Assembly (NCBI GenBank): GCA_023078555.1
Contig: CM041196.1
Location: forward strand, 4,537,658 to 4,601,657
DNA length: 64,000 nucleotides
DNA from: Ulva prolifera
Taxonomy: Eukaryota > Chlorophyta > Ulvophyceae > Ulvales > Ulvaceae
Reading direction: 5' to 3'
Part shown: piece after piece, positions 22,500 through 33,396 of the stretch
Layout: each line of letters starts with the position of its first letter
How positions within the stretch are numbered: position 1 is the first letter of the stretch
The notes under the pieces: model-generated
The model's input: the letters and a program-made list of their open reading frames with translations, nothing else
What the model was told of the DNA's origin: nothing
The model's database searches: none
Translations under genes and position numbers: made by a program

Positions 22500-23366
22500 C
22501 CTCCAGGCACCCTTCCCAGATTCCGAGGCAGCTTGACGACTGACACAGACTCATGGTGCCTCCTGTCGGTGGTGTCCTTGCTGCACTGGTCTCGTCCAGA
22601 CCCAGAAGTGGGGTTCCCGGCGGTCACGCAGGAAGTCACCGGCGAACACATGACAGAGCGCACCATCTTGATCAGTGACACAACCTCTGCTACTGTGGTA
22701 TCATCTGGCTGTAGCCCGTACGCCGATACGATTGCCTTCATGCGGACCAGACGCTCGTCATTATCCGCGTGCAGTCCGGCGGTGCTTAACGTCATCAGTT
22801 CGACTGCCACGACGATGAGCCGCAGTTGAGCAGCACGCCTGACCCCATCACCCTGGCGGGAGTCGAAAGTGGCGGCCATGCGCAGGGTGCACCCTGCACA
22901 GGGTGTTCTTCTGCTCATCGACAGACCCGGCCACGGTGAGACAAACCGAGCCCGAACTATCGTGCAGGTTTATCATTTGGGACGGCCTGGTCTCTGGGTC
23001 CTCTGTCGCCAGTTCGTGCTCACCGCAGGGGTTGTCCGCCGGGTCCGAACGCTCCGATACGTCACCCAAGCTGATAGATCCGAGCTCATACGAGTCGTCG
23101 TCGTCCGCGAGGGGTACTGCCTCAGCGAGAGCTGCTGCAAATTCGGCGGCTGCATCTGTATCGCACAGAGCAAACCCACATCCTTCCCCTCCACCCGCCG
23201 AAGGAAACGCGGTGGGGAGGGGTACCTGTCCGCCTGCAGGCACGGGGACAGGCGGGCCACGTGGGCGGCCCACCTTGGGAGGAGCTGTAACGTCCGGACC
23301 CTGAGTCGCTAAGGTACCGCCAGCTCCTGAGCGCCCAGTGCCACAGCTTGTGGGGCATGCGCCGAG
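22500..23366 (-). pseudogene. Possible coding remnant between family 3 copies 2 and 3
   Basis: On the minus strand a frame is open from 23366 to about 22850. It has Pro/Gly-rich sequence, then A-A-A-E-F-A-A-A-L-A-E-A, D-D-D-D-S-Y-E-L-G and S-L-G-D-V-S-E-R-S. A second open frame in another phase (22918 to 22500) reads A-A-Q-L-R-L-I-V-V-A-V-E-L and A-I-V-S-A-Y-G-L-Q-P-D-D, which looks like folded helical protein. A GTTTGTC donor near 22960 and a TGTGCAG acceptor near 22895 could join them. There is no in-frame ATG at the left end of the first frame. I do not recognise the protein; it may be an internal fragment of a gene or a transposon remnant. It has no counterpart next to the other family 3 copies. 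Confidence 0.3.
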
Positions 23367-24444
23367 GAGTCACAGGGCGTCGGCCAGCCTCTTGATGGGC
23401 TGACCATGCCCCGATTTCTGAATCAGCCTCGTGCCAGTCGGTGCTGAGCCAGGCGCAAGAACTGCTACCACATCAGCGAGCCTCGCCAGAGTGTCTCTGC
23501 TGATGGCACGCATGGCTATGTATACTACTGCTGTGTATACAGTAATGCATATACTGTAGCATGCTGTCAGTTCTAAAAAACCCGGCCGTCGAACTCTCGC
23601 CGCGCCGTGGCCGTCTGGTGCGACCAGCACTCACTGTGCCTGTGCCTGCGGCGGGTCAGTCTTGGCATGCATGGCAATTTCGTGGACAGCGCTGTGCTGT
23701 GGCGTAGACGAGGGGCGCAGTGTGTGGTGGCGTTGCGGGGTCGGCGCACGTGTGCCGACCCCGTTGCAGCGTGTACACCCTGCAACGGGGCAGCTCTGCT
23801 TTCAGCCGGCCTCCCACCTGGGCATTGAGGGGCGAGAGTGAGTGTGTGGGCCCCTGCAGCAGCTGCACGTGGTGCGGGCCGAACGATTTTGACTCGCGCC
23901 GCCCTGGCCATGCTTGGGCGTGCAGCGCTGTGGAGGTGCATGGTGGCAGTGTGCGGCCGTGTGGGGTGCCACGGCGGCATGCCTGTGCGTATGGGCGCAT
24001 GCCTGCGGGGTGGGTGAGTGCATGCTTGTGGGAGTGGGTGTTTGCGCGGGTTTTGGAAGGTGCTGGCCGAATGGCTTGTTCTGCCCTCGCAAACTCGGCC
24101 CCAACAGAGGTTGATCACCGCTGCGCACCAATCAGCACTGTACCGCTTGCTGATGCGATCGCCTGCCTTCAAGTTGATGAGCAAGCCACGGGATGAGCGT
24201 TTTGCAGTGTGTAAGCGATTGCTGATAATCTTTGACAACTTGAAGGCTGGGAATGTCGAGCTGTGCGCCGCTGCAGCCCTGCACTGCGCATCTCGAGCTC
24301 GAGTCGCTGCCTGAATTTGTGACCCGACTCGCCCACTTTCCCTGTTAGGTACATATCGAAGTCATCGCGTGTAATAGACATATATATATCAGTGTAGCCT
24401 GATTCGACTTGTTTGAAGGGGTCAACAGCAGATCAGCGCTTGCT
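23367..24444. other. Upstream DNA of family 3 copy 3
   Basis: It matches the upstream DNA of copy 2 from GCATGCTGTCAGTTCTAA onward, with the CTGCCCTCGCAAACTCGGC element at 24081-24099 and a TATATATAT box at 24381-24389. No separate gene is supported. Confidence 0.5.
24081..24099 (+). promoter_or_regulatory. Conserved upstream element of family 3, copy 3
   Basis: Identical to the 19593-19611 element, about 350 bases before the ATG. Confidence 0.4.
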
Positions 24445-25580
24445 ATGCCCGACGTTCGGATCTCGTCAGACCTGGACGGTCTGACAATTGCTATCAGAGT
24501 TACCAGCGCCGATAACTTGACAGTCAGGGCAACGGATGTGGAATCGTGTGCGGAAGGTGCGACATGCCTCTTCCATCATGCTTATACGTCGATGCGATTG
24601 TGACAGGCGCTCACTCGCGTCAACCAAATGAATGGCTGAACATGCTGAGACATCCGAACGAGATGATGCTTGACGTCGAAACTCCCTTGTCTGCCCATCT
24701 GCAAACATGCCAGAATTTACTTCAGGTCGTGATCCCACAAATGCAGGTGACTCTGCAAAACTGAAGTTGCGCATAAGCGCAGATGAAGCGCAGCAATGCT
24801 TCTCAATACAGTGTGCCTTTAGTGTGCCGGGTGGAAAGATCACGCGGCTCAGCGTTGGCGACGTTGCGGATGGCCGATCTGTGCCGCGGGCGAGTTGTCC
24901 GCAAACGCCACTATCACGAACTCTACAGGTGCGAGAATTCTGCATGGCGTGAATTTACGTATCTTTCGCAGGATACTGCAGTCTCTGAAGCGTTTAGCGC
25001 GTTTTCCGCTCGACTTGAAAGGAGACGCAAGCATGGTATCGATGCCCTCGCGCATGTCTGGCCCATGCAGTGGACTGGATTTTCTTACCACATCCTTGCC
25101 CCTGCAAAAAAGCACAGCGTGACTTGTAAGACTTCGTCAGAGCCCACGATGAATTGTTCTCCTATATCACAACGTCCACCCGAGCAGTGCAGTGTGCTTG
25201 GCAAGCCCACCATGTGAAAGCAGCCTCTGGCAGTCCACCAGGGCAGCTCTCTAGATCTACGTGGCAATCCTTTATATCGCCGCTGTACTGTCTTTCACTT
25301 GTATCTCCGTCTGTGCTAGGTGTCGTTGGCACATTGTCAAGGTCACGTGCTGAGCAGCGAGGCTGCAGCCTTCTCATGCCTCCGATGGAACGCTGTTGTT
25401 GCCAGCAAAACGCTTGACTCTCACAGAGGCTCAACAAAAGGATACACACATGAGTCTGCCATCATATACATCCCAGTGATGTCGCTGCCGAATGCATGCT
25501 CACTGATGTGTCTTGGTGGCACTCACACCATGGCAGACTGGACCTCCAGAGTCCAGACGAAGCACTTGCGCTCAACGCCA

Positions 25581-25840
25581 TGTTGAAATGTGACTCAGCA
25601 TCTAGAAACATCTGGAAGCTAGTATGTGTCACGGCCTAGAGAGGCCTAGACAGACCCAGACCTAACAGAAGGATCTGGACACACGGATGTGTGTATACTG
25701 TCTAGAGAGCAGTATATCACAGGCATTAGGCCTGGTATGTGGAACATATATAAGCACGCGGCGGTGCTTGTGTTGTTCACCTATCGCAACTCTTCGCACT
25801 GTTGGTCCGCTGTAACACCGATACAGACCAATTCTCAACA
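25581..25840. mobile_element. Solo LTR (260 bp), probably of an LTR retrotransposon, in intron 2 of family 3 copy 3
   Basis: It begins TGTTGAAATG and ends ATTCTCAACA, giving TG...CA ends with a 6 bp terminal inverted repeat (TGTTGA / TCAACA). It is flanked by a perfect 5 bp duplication CGCCA at 25576-25580 and 25841-25845. An internal ATATATAAG (25747-25755) would be the LTR TATA box. Copy 2 lacks it and reads straight through the empty site (AACGACATGTCTTTC, near 21020-21034). Its ends differ from the Copia LTR at 13739-14050, so it belongs to another family. It looks like a fossil left by LTR-LTR recombination, younger than the copy 2/copy 3 duplication. Confidence 0.82.
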
Positions 25841-26636
25841 CGCCATGTCGTTCACTTTCTTCCGCATCAGCCAAGCTCCAGTGGAGTACTCTGCTAATGA
25901 CTTTTCATACGTAACTTTTGTTCGAGCATTAGTCTGGGCCCATCCAGCGCCTCCACCGCATGCAGCGCCTCCACCCATGCGTGTGACATTTAAAGTCTGC
26001 GTCAGCGCCACGCAGGGCAAGTGCTGTCAGAGAGGCAGTCCGGGGTCAGCCATGCGGCTCCGGCATCAAACAAGGCGGCCGCTGTGGCACCCGCTGTCGC
26101 CTGCGCTGTGGCCAGCGGTGCGCCCCCCCCTGCGCGCCCCCCTGCGCCAGCGGACCCGGTCGCGGCTGCGACCGTGCGCGCCGTCAGCCCCTGCGGTGTG
26201 GCGGCCGGTGACCCCACAGACGCGGAGGCTGACGCACGCGCCTCGAGCGCTTCTGGCGGCACCTCCCAGGTCGCCCCAGCCACTCCCGACGGTGCCGGCG
26301 CCGCTGAGGGGACGGCGCCGGGCAAGAAGCGCGCGAGGCAAGAAAGCTCCAACCCTTCGCCGCAGCCCAAACCAGCCAAAGGCGACAGAATGTGTGCAGC
26401 TTTGCCTCCCACGACTGCCCGGCAATGTCGTCTGTGCCCGGCAATGCCGTCTGCGCAAGATGTGAGCTCGAGTGTTCTGCCCGTCGGCGAGTGGGGTGTT
26501 TTGCAACACTGAATCCTAAGCTCTACCTTGGTCTAACCTCTGTGCTCTGATTGTGGATGCTTTGAATCAAGCCTTTGTGGAGGTGGCTCTTCAACCTGTG
26601 AGGGCAATGAGCGTGTGGCAGTAATCGCCACGGCAC

Positions 26637-26656
26637 AGTAAAGTAAAGTAAAGTAA
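26637..26656 (+). repeat. (AGTAA)n microsatellite in intron 3 of family 3 copy 3
   Basis: About four AGTAA units followed by the near-palindrome AAATCTAAATTTA. It is absent from the sister introns. Confidence 0.6.
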
Positions 26657-27114
26657 ATCTAAATTTACTGAGCCGTATCCTATTGGACATTGACAACTCC
26701 GAGTTATCGGGACCACATATGCCGTGGCGCTTGAGTGTGGACCATTGTGCGTGCATGCATGGTTATGCGCACCAAGGCAAGGCTCGTCAAGATGGCATGC
26801 GCAACTGTCCACTGTCTTTCCGCATGTGCAGGGGGGCCGGCGCAGGCGTTGTGCCAGATGCGGACGAGAACGTATTGAAGCTGATATTTATGAACGGCGA
26901 CTCCATACGATGCCAGTACGGCTCGCGCTATGCTGCCGTAAAAGTCAACGCCCTATACGACATCATTGCACGCACAGGGTACGATGCGCATCGATATCGT
27001 TTGATGGGGTTTGCGGGGAGGCTGCTATCCGACCGCTGCATTTATAGCTACATGCACACGTATCCTGTTGACGAGCGCAACGTCTACGTGGTGGAGCTTC
27101 AGCGGGGCTGCTAG

Positions 27115-28172
27115 CGGCAGGCCGAGGCTGTGGCGCGGGCGGCCCTGCGCCTGCACAGCAGTCGCGGCACGGCTGCGCCTATGAGAGTATTCATGACCCT
27201 GGCCCTCGTCGCCGCAAGTGATGCACCAGGGGGTGCCATCTACGTCCTGATCAGCCGTGCGTATATGCCGTCATGGTGACAGCCAGGCGCCGGTGGCAGG
27301 TCGCCGGTGGCCATGGCACGGACAGGCAAGGCTACCTCGGGGCAGTGGGTCGGGCAGCAGCTATAGTGAGTGCCATGCATGAGGAGTGCATGTTTGGTCG
27401 CCGCGGCCACGGTGCGTCGCATCACGGCGACCCTGGAACCTGCCAGTTACTTGGGTGTGTGCGGGGCTGCATGCATGTGTTGGCAGGGCTTGCTGTGAGT
27501 GCCATGGTGTGCATGAACGTCATGTGTGATGCTGTGGTGGGCCAACGCATCCGTGCATGTGAGGCGGAGTGTCAGCACGCTGACAGGAACTGCCACCATA
27601 CATCTGCAGCACCACCTGATCAAGTGTCGACACCATGGTGCACCTAGGCCACTTGACACCATGGTGTTCCAAGGCAACAGGTTTGCAAATTGCGTGTGGT
27701 CGTGGAGGTTGCGGCCGCACCGTGGTGCATGCGCATGTGAGAGACGAAACAGATTCGTTGCTGGGGTGCATGTTCTTGTGCACATCGCTGACAGCAGGCA
27801 GTGCAGCTGTCTTTCACTCCTTGACTGAATTTTGAACGGCGCTGGTCTGCCCTCGTCAAGTCGGCCCTTGCAGAGACTGCCGATCATGGTGAGTGCCGTG
27901 TGGCTTGCACACACGAACGCCTTATTGCACATGTGTCAGTCTGGAAGAGACATGAGGCCTTTGAAGTGTGAAAGTCATCAACGAGAGCGCCGAGGATGTG
28001 GACCCGCGCGCCGCTGCAGCAACGTGCCTCTCGTTAGCGCAGCCTTGACGTGTCTCGGCCACCTCACCTGTCCAAAATATCTGAAATCAGTCGCTTCAAC
28101 ACCGATATACGTACAGTTAGTGAAGGTTCGGTTGATTTGTTTGAAGAAGTGGAGAGCGGATCAGCGATACCT
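27115..28172. other. Intergenic DNA between family 3 copies 3 and 4
   Basis: It holds CATGG-rich short repeats (27600-27670) and a diverged upstream element CTGCCCTCGTCAAGTCGGC at 27847-27865. The TATA-like GATATACG (28104-28111) is weaker than in copies 1-3. No gene seen. Confidence 0.45.
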
Positions 28173-30452
28173 ATGCACGACGTTCGGAATGTGGCAGTCC
28201 TGGACGGGCTGACAGTCGCAGTCAGAGTGACCAGCGTCGAACATTTGACAGTCAGTGCGGCGAATCTGGAAACGTCAGCGAGCCGTGCGCCCTGCGTCTC
28301 ATATCATGCTTGCGTATCGATCAGACAGGCCTGTACACCAGAGCTCTCACTCACACCAACCCATTGGATGCTCCGTTAATGTGCTGCTGTGATTCTGCAT
28401 TGGTGGCACTCTCTGCCATTGTTGTTGTTCCTGCCTGTCGGCATATCACGAGATACATGTCGGATGGCCACGCCTCTGACTGGGATCACGCAGGCGCAGG
28501 TGAGTCTGCGACAATGAAGCTGGGCGTCCGAGCGAATCAATCACAGCAATGCGTATCAGTGGAGTGTATGTTCAAGTTGCCGTGGGGGAGAATCACGCAG
28601 CTCAGCATTGGCGACATGGGCGATGGCCGGCCGGTGCTGGGCATACTGTCCGCAAGCGCCACTGTGACAGACTCTGCAGGTGCGAATCTACGGGTGAGAC
28701 AGATCATACACGCTCCGAGTGCTGCCTCCTCTGACCTGTAACGGCGAGAGTTGGTGCCGGCGCGGCTCGAAGGAGGCATCACCTGCTTTCATGCAGCTCT
28801 CGCCGGTGCAGGCCACTCACGCCCTTACCATGTGCCTGTCCCTCGTGATGTTGACTTGGCAAGACAATGGTTTCGCGCTGTTGTCAGGAGGAGTCCATGC
28901 CGTAAGTATGGCACAGCATCACATGAGCAACGTGTGTGCGGCAAGCGCACCGCGTCGGAGCAGCCCCTGTGAATGCTCCCGGGCACGTCTTCGGTGCTCT
29001 TGCAGTCCTTGACATGATCTAAACGAGCACAATCGGTAGCACCCCGCAACGTGCCAGGTGTTGTTAGTATATTGATATTAGCTGGGCTTGTAGCAGGTCC
29101 TCAGGAGTGATTTCGTCAGGTGTGCGCACCACGTCAGGACTCTGTCAGGCTCTGGTCGGCACCGATGCTTTCGACTCTCAGAAAGGCTCAGCAAGGCCGC
29201 CAGCATCCACATTGCGTGATCCGAGGCCCAGTGCGTTTGCTGCCAGACGCAAGGTACCTGACCTGTCCACGCGGGAATCGCCACGCTAGGGCGTAGCCCC
29301 ACAGGCCATACACAGCTCAACCGCAGCATCCATTAAACGATGTGCACGATGAACCTTCTGCTCAGCGTTGCCCACACCTTCAGGAGGAAATTACATATGG
29401 TCTTCAGTCCTTGCCCTATCTGCTTGTGCGATTTCTTGAGACCGTACATCACCGGGATGTTGCCTGCGCGCCCTCCGATCCACCGTTGCCCTGACGCCTC
29501 AAACCTCCATGCATGACAGTCTCCATGTGCGGCGTGCAGGGAAATTGGTATCAGAGAGGCAGTTCGGGGTCACCTATGCGGCTGCCTCCGCTCCGAGCAA
29601 GTTGGCCGTCGCGGCGCCCGCCGCCAACGGCGCCATGGCCGCCCGTCCGCCCGCCCGCGCGGCAGCAGTCCCCTCCGAGCACCGCGCCCGCAGCGCTGCC
29701 CCCCGAGATGCGGACGCTCATGCACACGCGTCTAGTGGCTCTGGGGGCACCTCCCAAGATGCCCCGGCGACACCCGATGCCGATGCTGATCTGCACTGGC
29801 AGCCGCCGGGCATGAAGCGAGCGAGGCGCGAAAGCTCGAGCCCGCCACCACAGCCTGAGGCGAAACAGGGCAGCAGGTGCGCAGTCATGTCTCTGGATGC
29901 AGACTGTCCTCTGGGCTGGAGAGATCACTTTTCCAAGCACGCTGGGCTCTGTGGGTGTGAGCGATACCAAGGTGACAGCCCACCCTGTGGTCACTCAGCG
30001 CACGTGTGTTCCAGACGAGCCTGGCGGTCGTCGCGCTTTGGGCACACGTACGTTTGATGACAGTTGACAGCAGGTTGCGTATGCCGAGTCGCGCATGCAC
30101 GAGCCGTGGTTCCGACGTACGTGTTTGTGATGGGGAGTGTGCATGTGTTCACTCCATTCGTGGCGGTTTTGTGCAGGGGGGCCAACGCTGTCGTCCACGC
30201 AGGAGGAGACCAAGCGAGCGTCACAGTGAGATGCATGGAGAACAGCATCATCACGGTTACATTCGACCCAAGGTCGTCTTGACACTCTGCAGGCTGCGAA
30301 GCATCGTTCAAGAGCAAGTGGGATGGGGACTTGGCGCTTTTGAGATGCTGCTAGACGGGGACCGCATGACTGGCGATGCCAGCATAGCAAGCTACGTCAA
30401 GGCGTATGGTGAGCTTTGCATAGATGTGGTGCCGATTAGGGCGGGCTGCTGA
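28173..30452 (+). pseudogene. Family 3 copy 4, diverged; last exon frame-disrupted or mis-spliced
   Basis: Exons by homology: 28173-28284, 28500-28679, 29540-29876, 30177-30452. Exon 1 reads M-H-D-V-R-N-V-A-V-L-D-G and exon 2 G-E-S-A-T-M-K-L-G-V. Exon 3 ends with P-G-M-K-R-A-R-R-E-S-S. Exon 4 is 276 bases where copies 1 and 2 have 286, which is not a whole-codon difference. Starting at the usual acceptor, the frame stops at 30282. The second half still reads family-like in another frame (A-F-E-M-L-L-D-G-D, I-A-S-Y-V-K-A-Y, I-D-V-V-P-I-R-A-G-C, stop 30450-30452). A TGCAG acceptor at 30288-30292 would restore phase 2 but remove the first half of the ubiquitin-like domain. So it is either a pseudogene or an altered product. 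Confidence 0.55.
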
Positions 30453-30650
30453 AGGCAGACAGTGGCCGTGGTGCATGGGGCCCTGCTTTGAGTGGTCATG
30501 ACACAGCTGACTACAGGAGAGCATGCGCCAGCATTCTTCTATGTGTCAGTCTTCTTCATGATCGGGTGTATGTCATCTTGCTGTCCGCCAGCTGCCAGTC
30601 GGAGATGGTGGGCATAGGGATGGACTGGCAAGGCCGGCCGGGCCCAGAGT
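30453..30650. other. Downstream flank of family 3 copy 4, up to the right array junction
   Basis: It shares short blocks with the flank of copy 1 (GGCAAGGCCGG, 17.73 and 30.63 kb). Array similarity begins at about 30651 (TCATGATATGCATGATTCA, compare 38571). Confidence 0.5.
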
Positions 30651-31650
30651 CATGATATGCATGATTCATCTCGCCTGCAATCCAGCTTCTGTCCTCCCTC
30701 CTCCCTGACACGATCCAGGCCGGCTCAGGTGGCAAGGCTGCAGCCTGGAATACACCTGTCAAAATGGCACATCCAGCGTAGATGCGTACTCTTGATGCGT
30801 ACACTTGATGCTGTGTATTATGAGATAAGATGAGACAGGCCATACAGACAGATGTGGCCAGTGGCGGTGTTGAGTTGACCAGGGAACAAATTTCAGAGCT
30901 CCTGTTTTGTGGGAACAAAGTGTCGTAAACATACGATGCATGGGATGTGTCCTGCCGCGTCGAAGCGAAGACTAGATAGATCTAGTCTTATCTCGAACGA
31001 TGCATATGCCCGTACGATGTGAAATGCTGGTTTGAGCCAATGCAAATTGGCCTTTGCCGAACTCAAACGAACTGCAGCCATGACAGCTGCGTGACGGTAG
31101 GCTCAGACATTTGTACAATCACCACAAAGATCCTTTGTCATATCTTGAGCCCTGTCCCTGATTCTAGTGGCGGCGCAGGCCTATATATAGGATCTGCGAG
31201 TGGCAGGTCCCAGCGTGGGCGTGCCATACGAGCCTGATCACACTAGATCAGAACATGTTGGCGCATTGGTGGTACCCAGCATACACTACTCATGAAGTGG
31301 GGGTTCATGCATTGCATGTGCTTCACGGTCCCACTGTGAAGGCCTGGGGACGGTGTCATTGCATCTGCATGACCTCGTCCTGCAGCATCGATGGGACGTG
31401 CATGCAGCGACGGCTCATACGTGTACGTATACAATGCATGTGATAGACCGCAGCCACTGAGACTGAGGCTCAGCTAGCGCGTTCGATGATTGCTGAGATG
31501 TCTCGGCGCGGGCTGCATGCCCGTCCCAGCGCACACCTCGGTCCGCCGAGCACATAAATAGCCGCGGAAGACCGCAGATGCCTCAAATCTCCTTTGCTCT
31601 CGAATACTCTCTTCCTTTTCAAACAGACCTCCAATACAGCAATCGTCGAA
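30651..31650. promoter_or_regulatory. Upstream region of family 1 copy B; start of the right array arm
   Basis: It matches 38571-39575 upstream of copy C. The family 2 half of the divergent spacer is missing, so copy B, like copy A on the other side of the island, lacks its family 2 partner. The TATA box ATAAATAG is at 31554-31561. Confidence 0.65.
31554..31561 (+). promoter_or_regulatory. TATA box of family 1 copy B
   Basis: ATAAATAG, 97 bases before the ATG. The upstream inverted repeat CTCGG-TCCG-CCGAG is kept; a small insertion lies just before it compared with the other copies. Confidence 0.75.
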
Positions 31651-33282
31651 ATGGCTTTCTCTACCGTTCAGACAACACCAGCTGCAGCCATCGCGCTGTC
31701 CAAGGTATGCTCACCTATCTAGGCCATTAACATGAGTGGATTGTCAATGTTTGGACTTATTGTCACTACGATTTCCTCTCCTTATCGTGAACATGGCAGC
31801 CTACCAGTGCAAACGTGCCAGCAGATCGAGCTCTGTTGCCTCTAGACAGCCGGCACCTTCTGCGTGCATACATCACATCTATCCTGTTGAACGTCGAGCT
31901 TGCATGTTTGCCGCTCTCGATGCGTTCGTTGCCTCGGCCCTTTGCCTCGGGCTCGTCACGCTCTCGCGTCCACTTTGCTTCCGAGCACACATGCATGCAT
32001 GTAATTCTAGACGTACGCAGAGTCCACGCATGTTGCTGAGCACACGTCAGCATGCATGAGAAAGCTCTTCTACATTGCTGAGTGTGCCGTTCAGTTCCAG
32101 CTGTAGACAATGCATACGTGTTTGCAGGCTGCTCTGGCTGGGGCGTCGGTGTCAGCTGCCATCCTCGAGGTTGTGGGGGCAGTCTCGGCCACCAAGGGGC
32201 TGTTCAAGAAGAGCCTGCACCCCGCCATGCATGCGGCCCTGGACCGCCTGGCCGCTGAGGGGGCATGCATTGCCGCACAGGCCGCTGCTGCGGAAGACGA
32301 CGCCCGGGAATGCGTGGAGACGCTCGTGAAGGCGGCAGTTGCCAACGTCGTGGCACAGGCAGAGGCCAGGGAGTGTGTGGCCAAGATGGTGCAGGCAGCA
32401 GTCGACTCTGTCCTGGCTGGCTCTGCCAGCAGTGGTCCAAACCCCGAAGCCACAGAGGTGTGACCAGCTCCTCTGATAGCCCTATGTCAGCACAGCCACG
32501 CTCACAGGTGCTGCCTTTCTGGCAGCTTTGAGACACACTGCCATAGTGGGGCGAGGCATGCAGGTGCTGGACATCGAGGAGGCCTCTTTATCCAATGAGG
32601 ACGTTGGCATTGAGGTGGACGCCCTGTGTGACACACTCGTGGAAGAGTGCTGCGAAGAGTTTGATGATGATGACACTGTTGAAGCCCACAACGCGTCTTC
32701 AAAGGCGGCGATGTCACGCAATGGCGACACCGGTGCTCCCGACATGGATGCCGCTGAGCTGTGCAGCAACAAAAATCGATTCGAAATGTTGTTCCAGGAC
32801 TGCTGTGAAGACAGCGAGCCCGCATGCCTCAACAAACAGGTGTGACACTGGCTCACCGCCGGGTGCATGTGGATGTATGTTGCACAGAGCTGCAGTGTCA
32901 ACGTTAGACTGTAGCCCCCTGTGAGATCATGTCTACTTCCATGCCATGCTGATCAACTGTGCTGGTTTGCTGTATTGCCTGATCAAGTTGCGGCGTGCAG
33001 GTCGATGATGTGGCGGCCGGCCTGCCCAATGCTGCAGTGCCCGCCCGCCGCCGCACGCTTGCTGGCCAGGTGCCTGAGTTTCCACTTGAGCATACCCCAG
33101 ACGAGGTGTGTGGGGGCACCACCTCCTCCCAGATGACTGACACTGGGGACCGGGATGACACGTTGAAGACACGCTGCAAGGGGAAGAAGGGTGGGGCTGG
33201 GAAGAAGGTGAAGAAGAGCAAGGCTGCAAGGCAGGGCAAGAAGGGCAAGCACGCCAAGAAGGGCAAGAAGGGACGTGCATAG
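31651..33282 (+). CDS. Family 1 protein copy B (four exons, 313 aa)
   Basis: Exons: 31651-31704, 32128-32457, 32564-32839, 33001-33282; all phase 0. Intron 1 uses GTATGC. Exon 2 has the two-repeat (short) form, as in copies A and F. Exon 3 is one codon shorter than in other copies within the acidic run (E-F-D-D-D-D-T-V-E) and ends C-L-N-K-Q. Exon 4 starts V-D-D-V and ends in the usual basic tail. It is the first gene of the right arm, and its promoter faces the 23 kb island, in mirror image to copy A. Confidence 0.84.
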
Positions 33283-33391
33283 TTGTACAGATTTTCTTAG
33301 CTTGTTTGATTTACCAGCGTTTCCCTCGAGAGTGTAGTGGTTCAGTGAATAAGAGAGGATTGATGGTTGTGGTGGAGAGGCTTGCATACTG

Positions 33392-33396
33392 TGTAA
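33392..33396 (+). terminator. TGTAA polyadenylation signal, family 1 copy B
   Basis: TGTAA 110 bases after the stop, in the conserved block ACTGTGTAACACA. Confidence 0.5.

Larger units (their letters stand above)
24445..27114 (+). pseudogene. Family 3 copy 3, frame-disrupted
   Basis: Exons by homology: 24445-24556, 24747-24928, 26016-26391, 26832-27114. Exon 1 (M-P-D-V-R-I-S-S) and most of exon 2 are nearly identical to copy 2. Exon 2 is 182 bases instead of 180: the stretch GTGCCGCGGGCGAG is two bases longer than GTGCCAGGCGAG in copy 2, which shifts the frame before exon 3. Exon 3 in the family frame (Q-V-L-S-E-R-Q-S-G-V) keeps the basic patch G-K-K-R-A-R-Q-E. Its donor has moved three bases (AAT then GTGTGC), keeping phase 2. 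Exon 4 encodes the ubiquitin-like end (V-L-K-L-I-F-M-N-G-D, R-Y-R-L-M-G-F-A-G, V-E-L-Q-R-G-C). The shift may be a real disabling change or a sequencing error. A solo LTR interrupts intron 2. Confidence 0.65.

Noticed and set aside
25846-26015. An open frame starting M-S-F-T-F-F just after the solo LTR, with a similar frame in copy 2 (M-S-F-P-F-F at 21028)
   Set aside because: It is shared only by the two recently duplicated copies and missing from copies 1 and 4, and it does not join exon 3 in the conserved frame. The TATA-like box before it belongs to the LTR. Treated as intron sequence.
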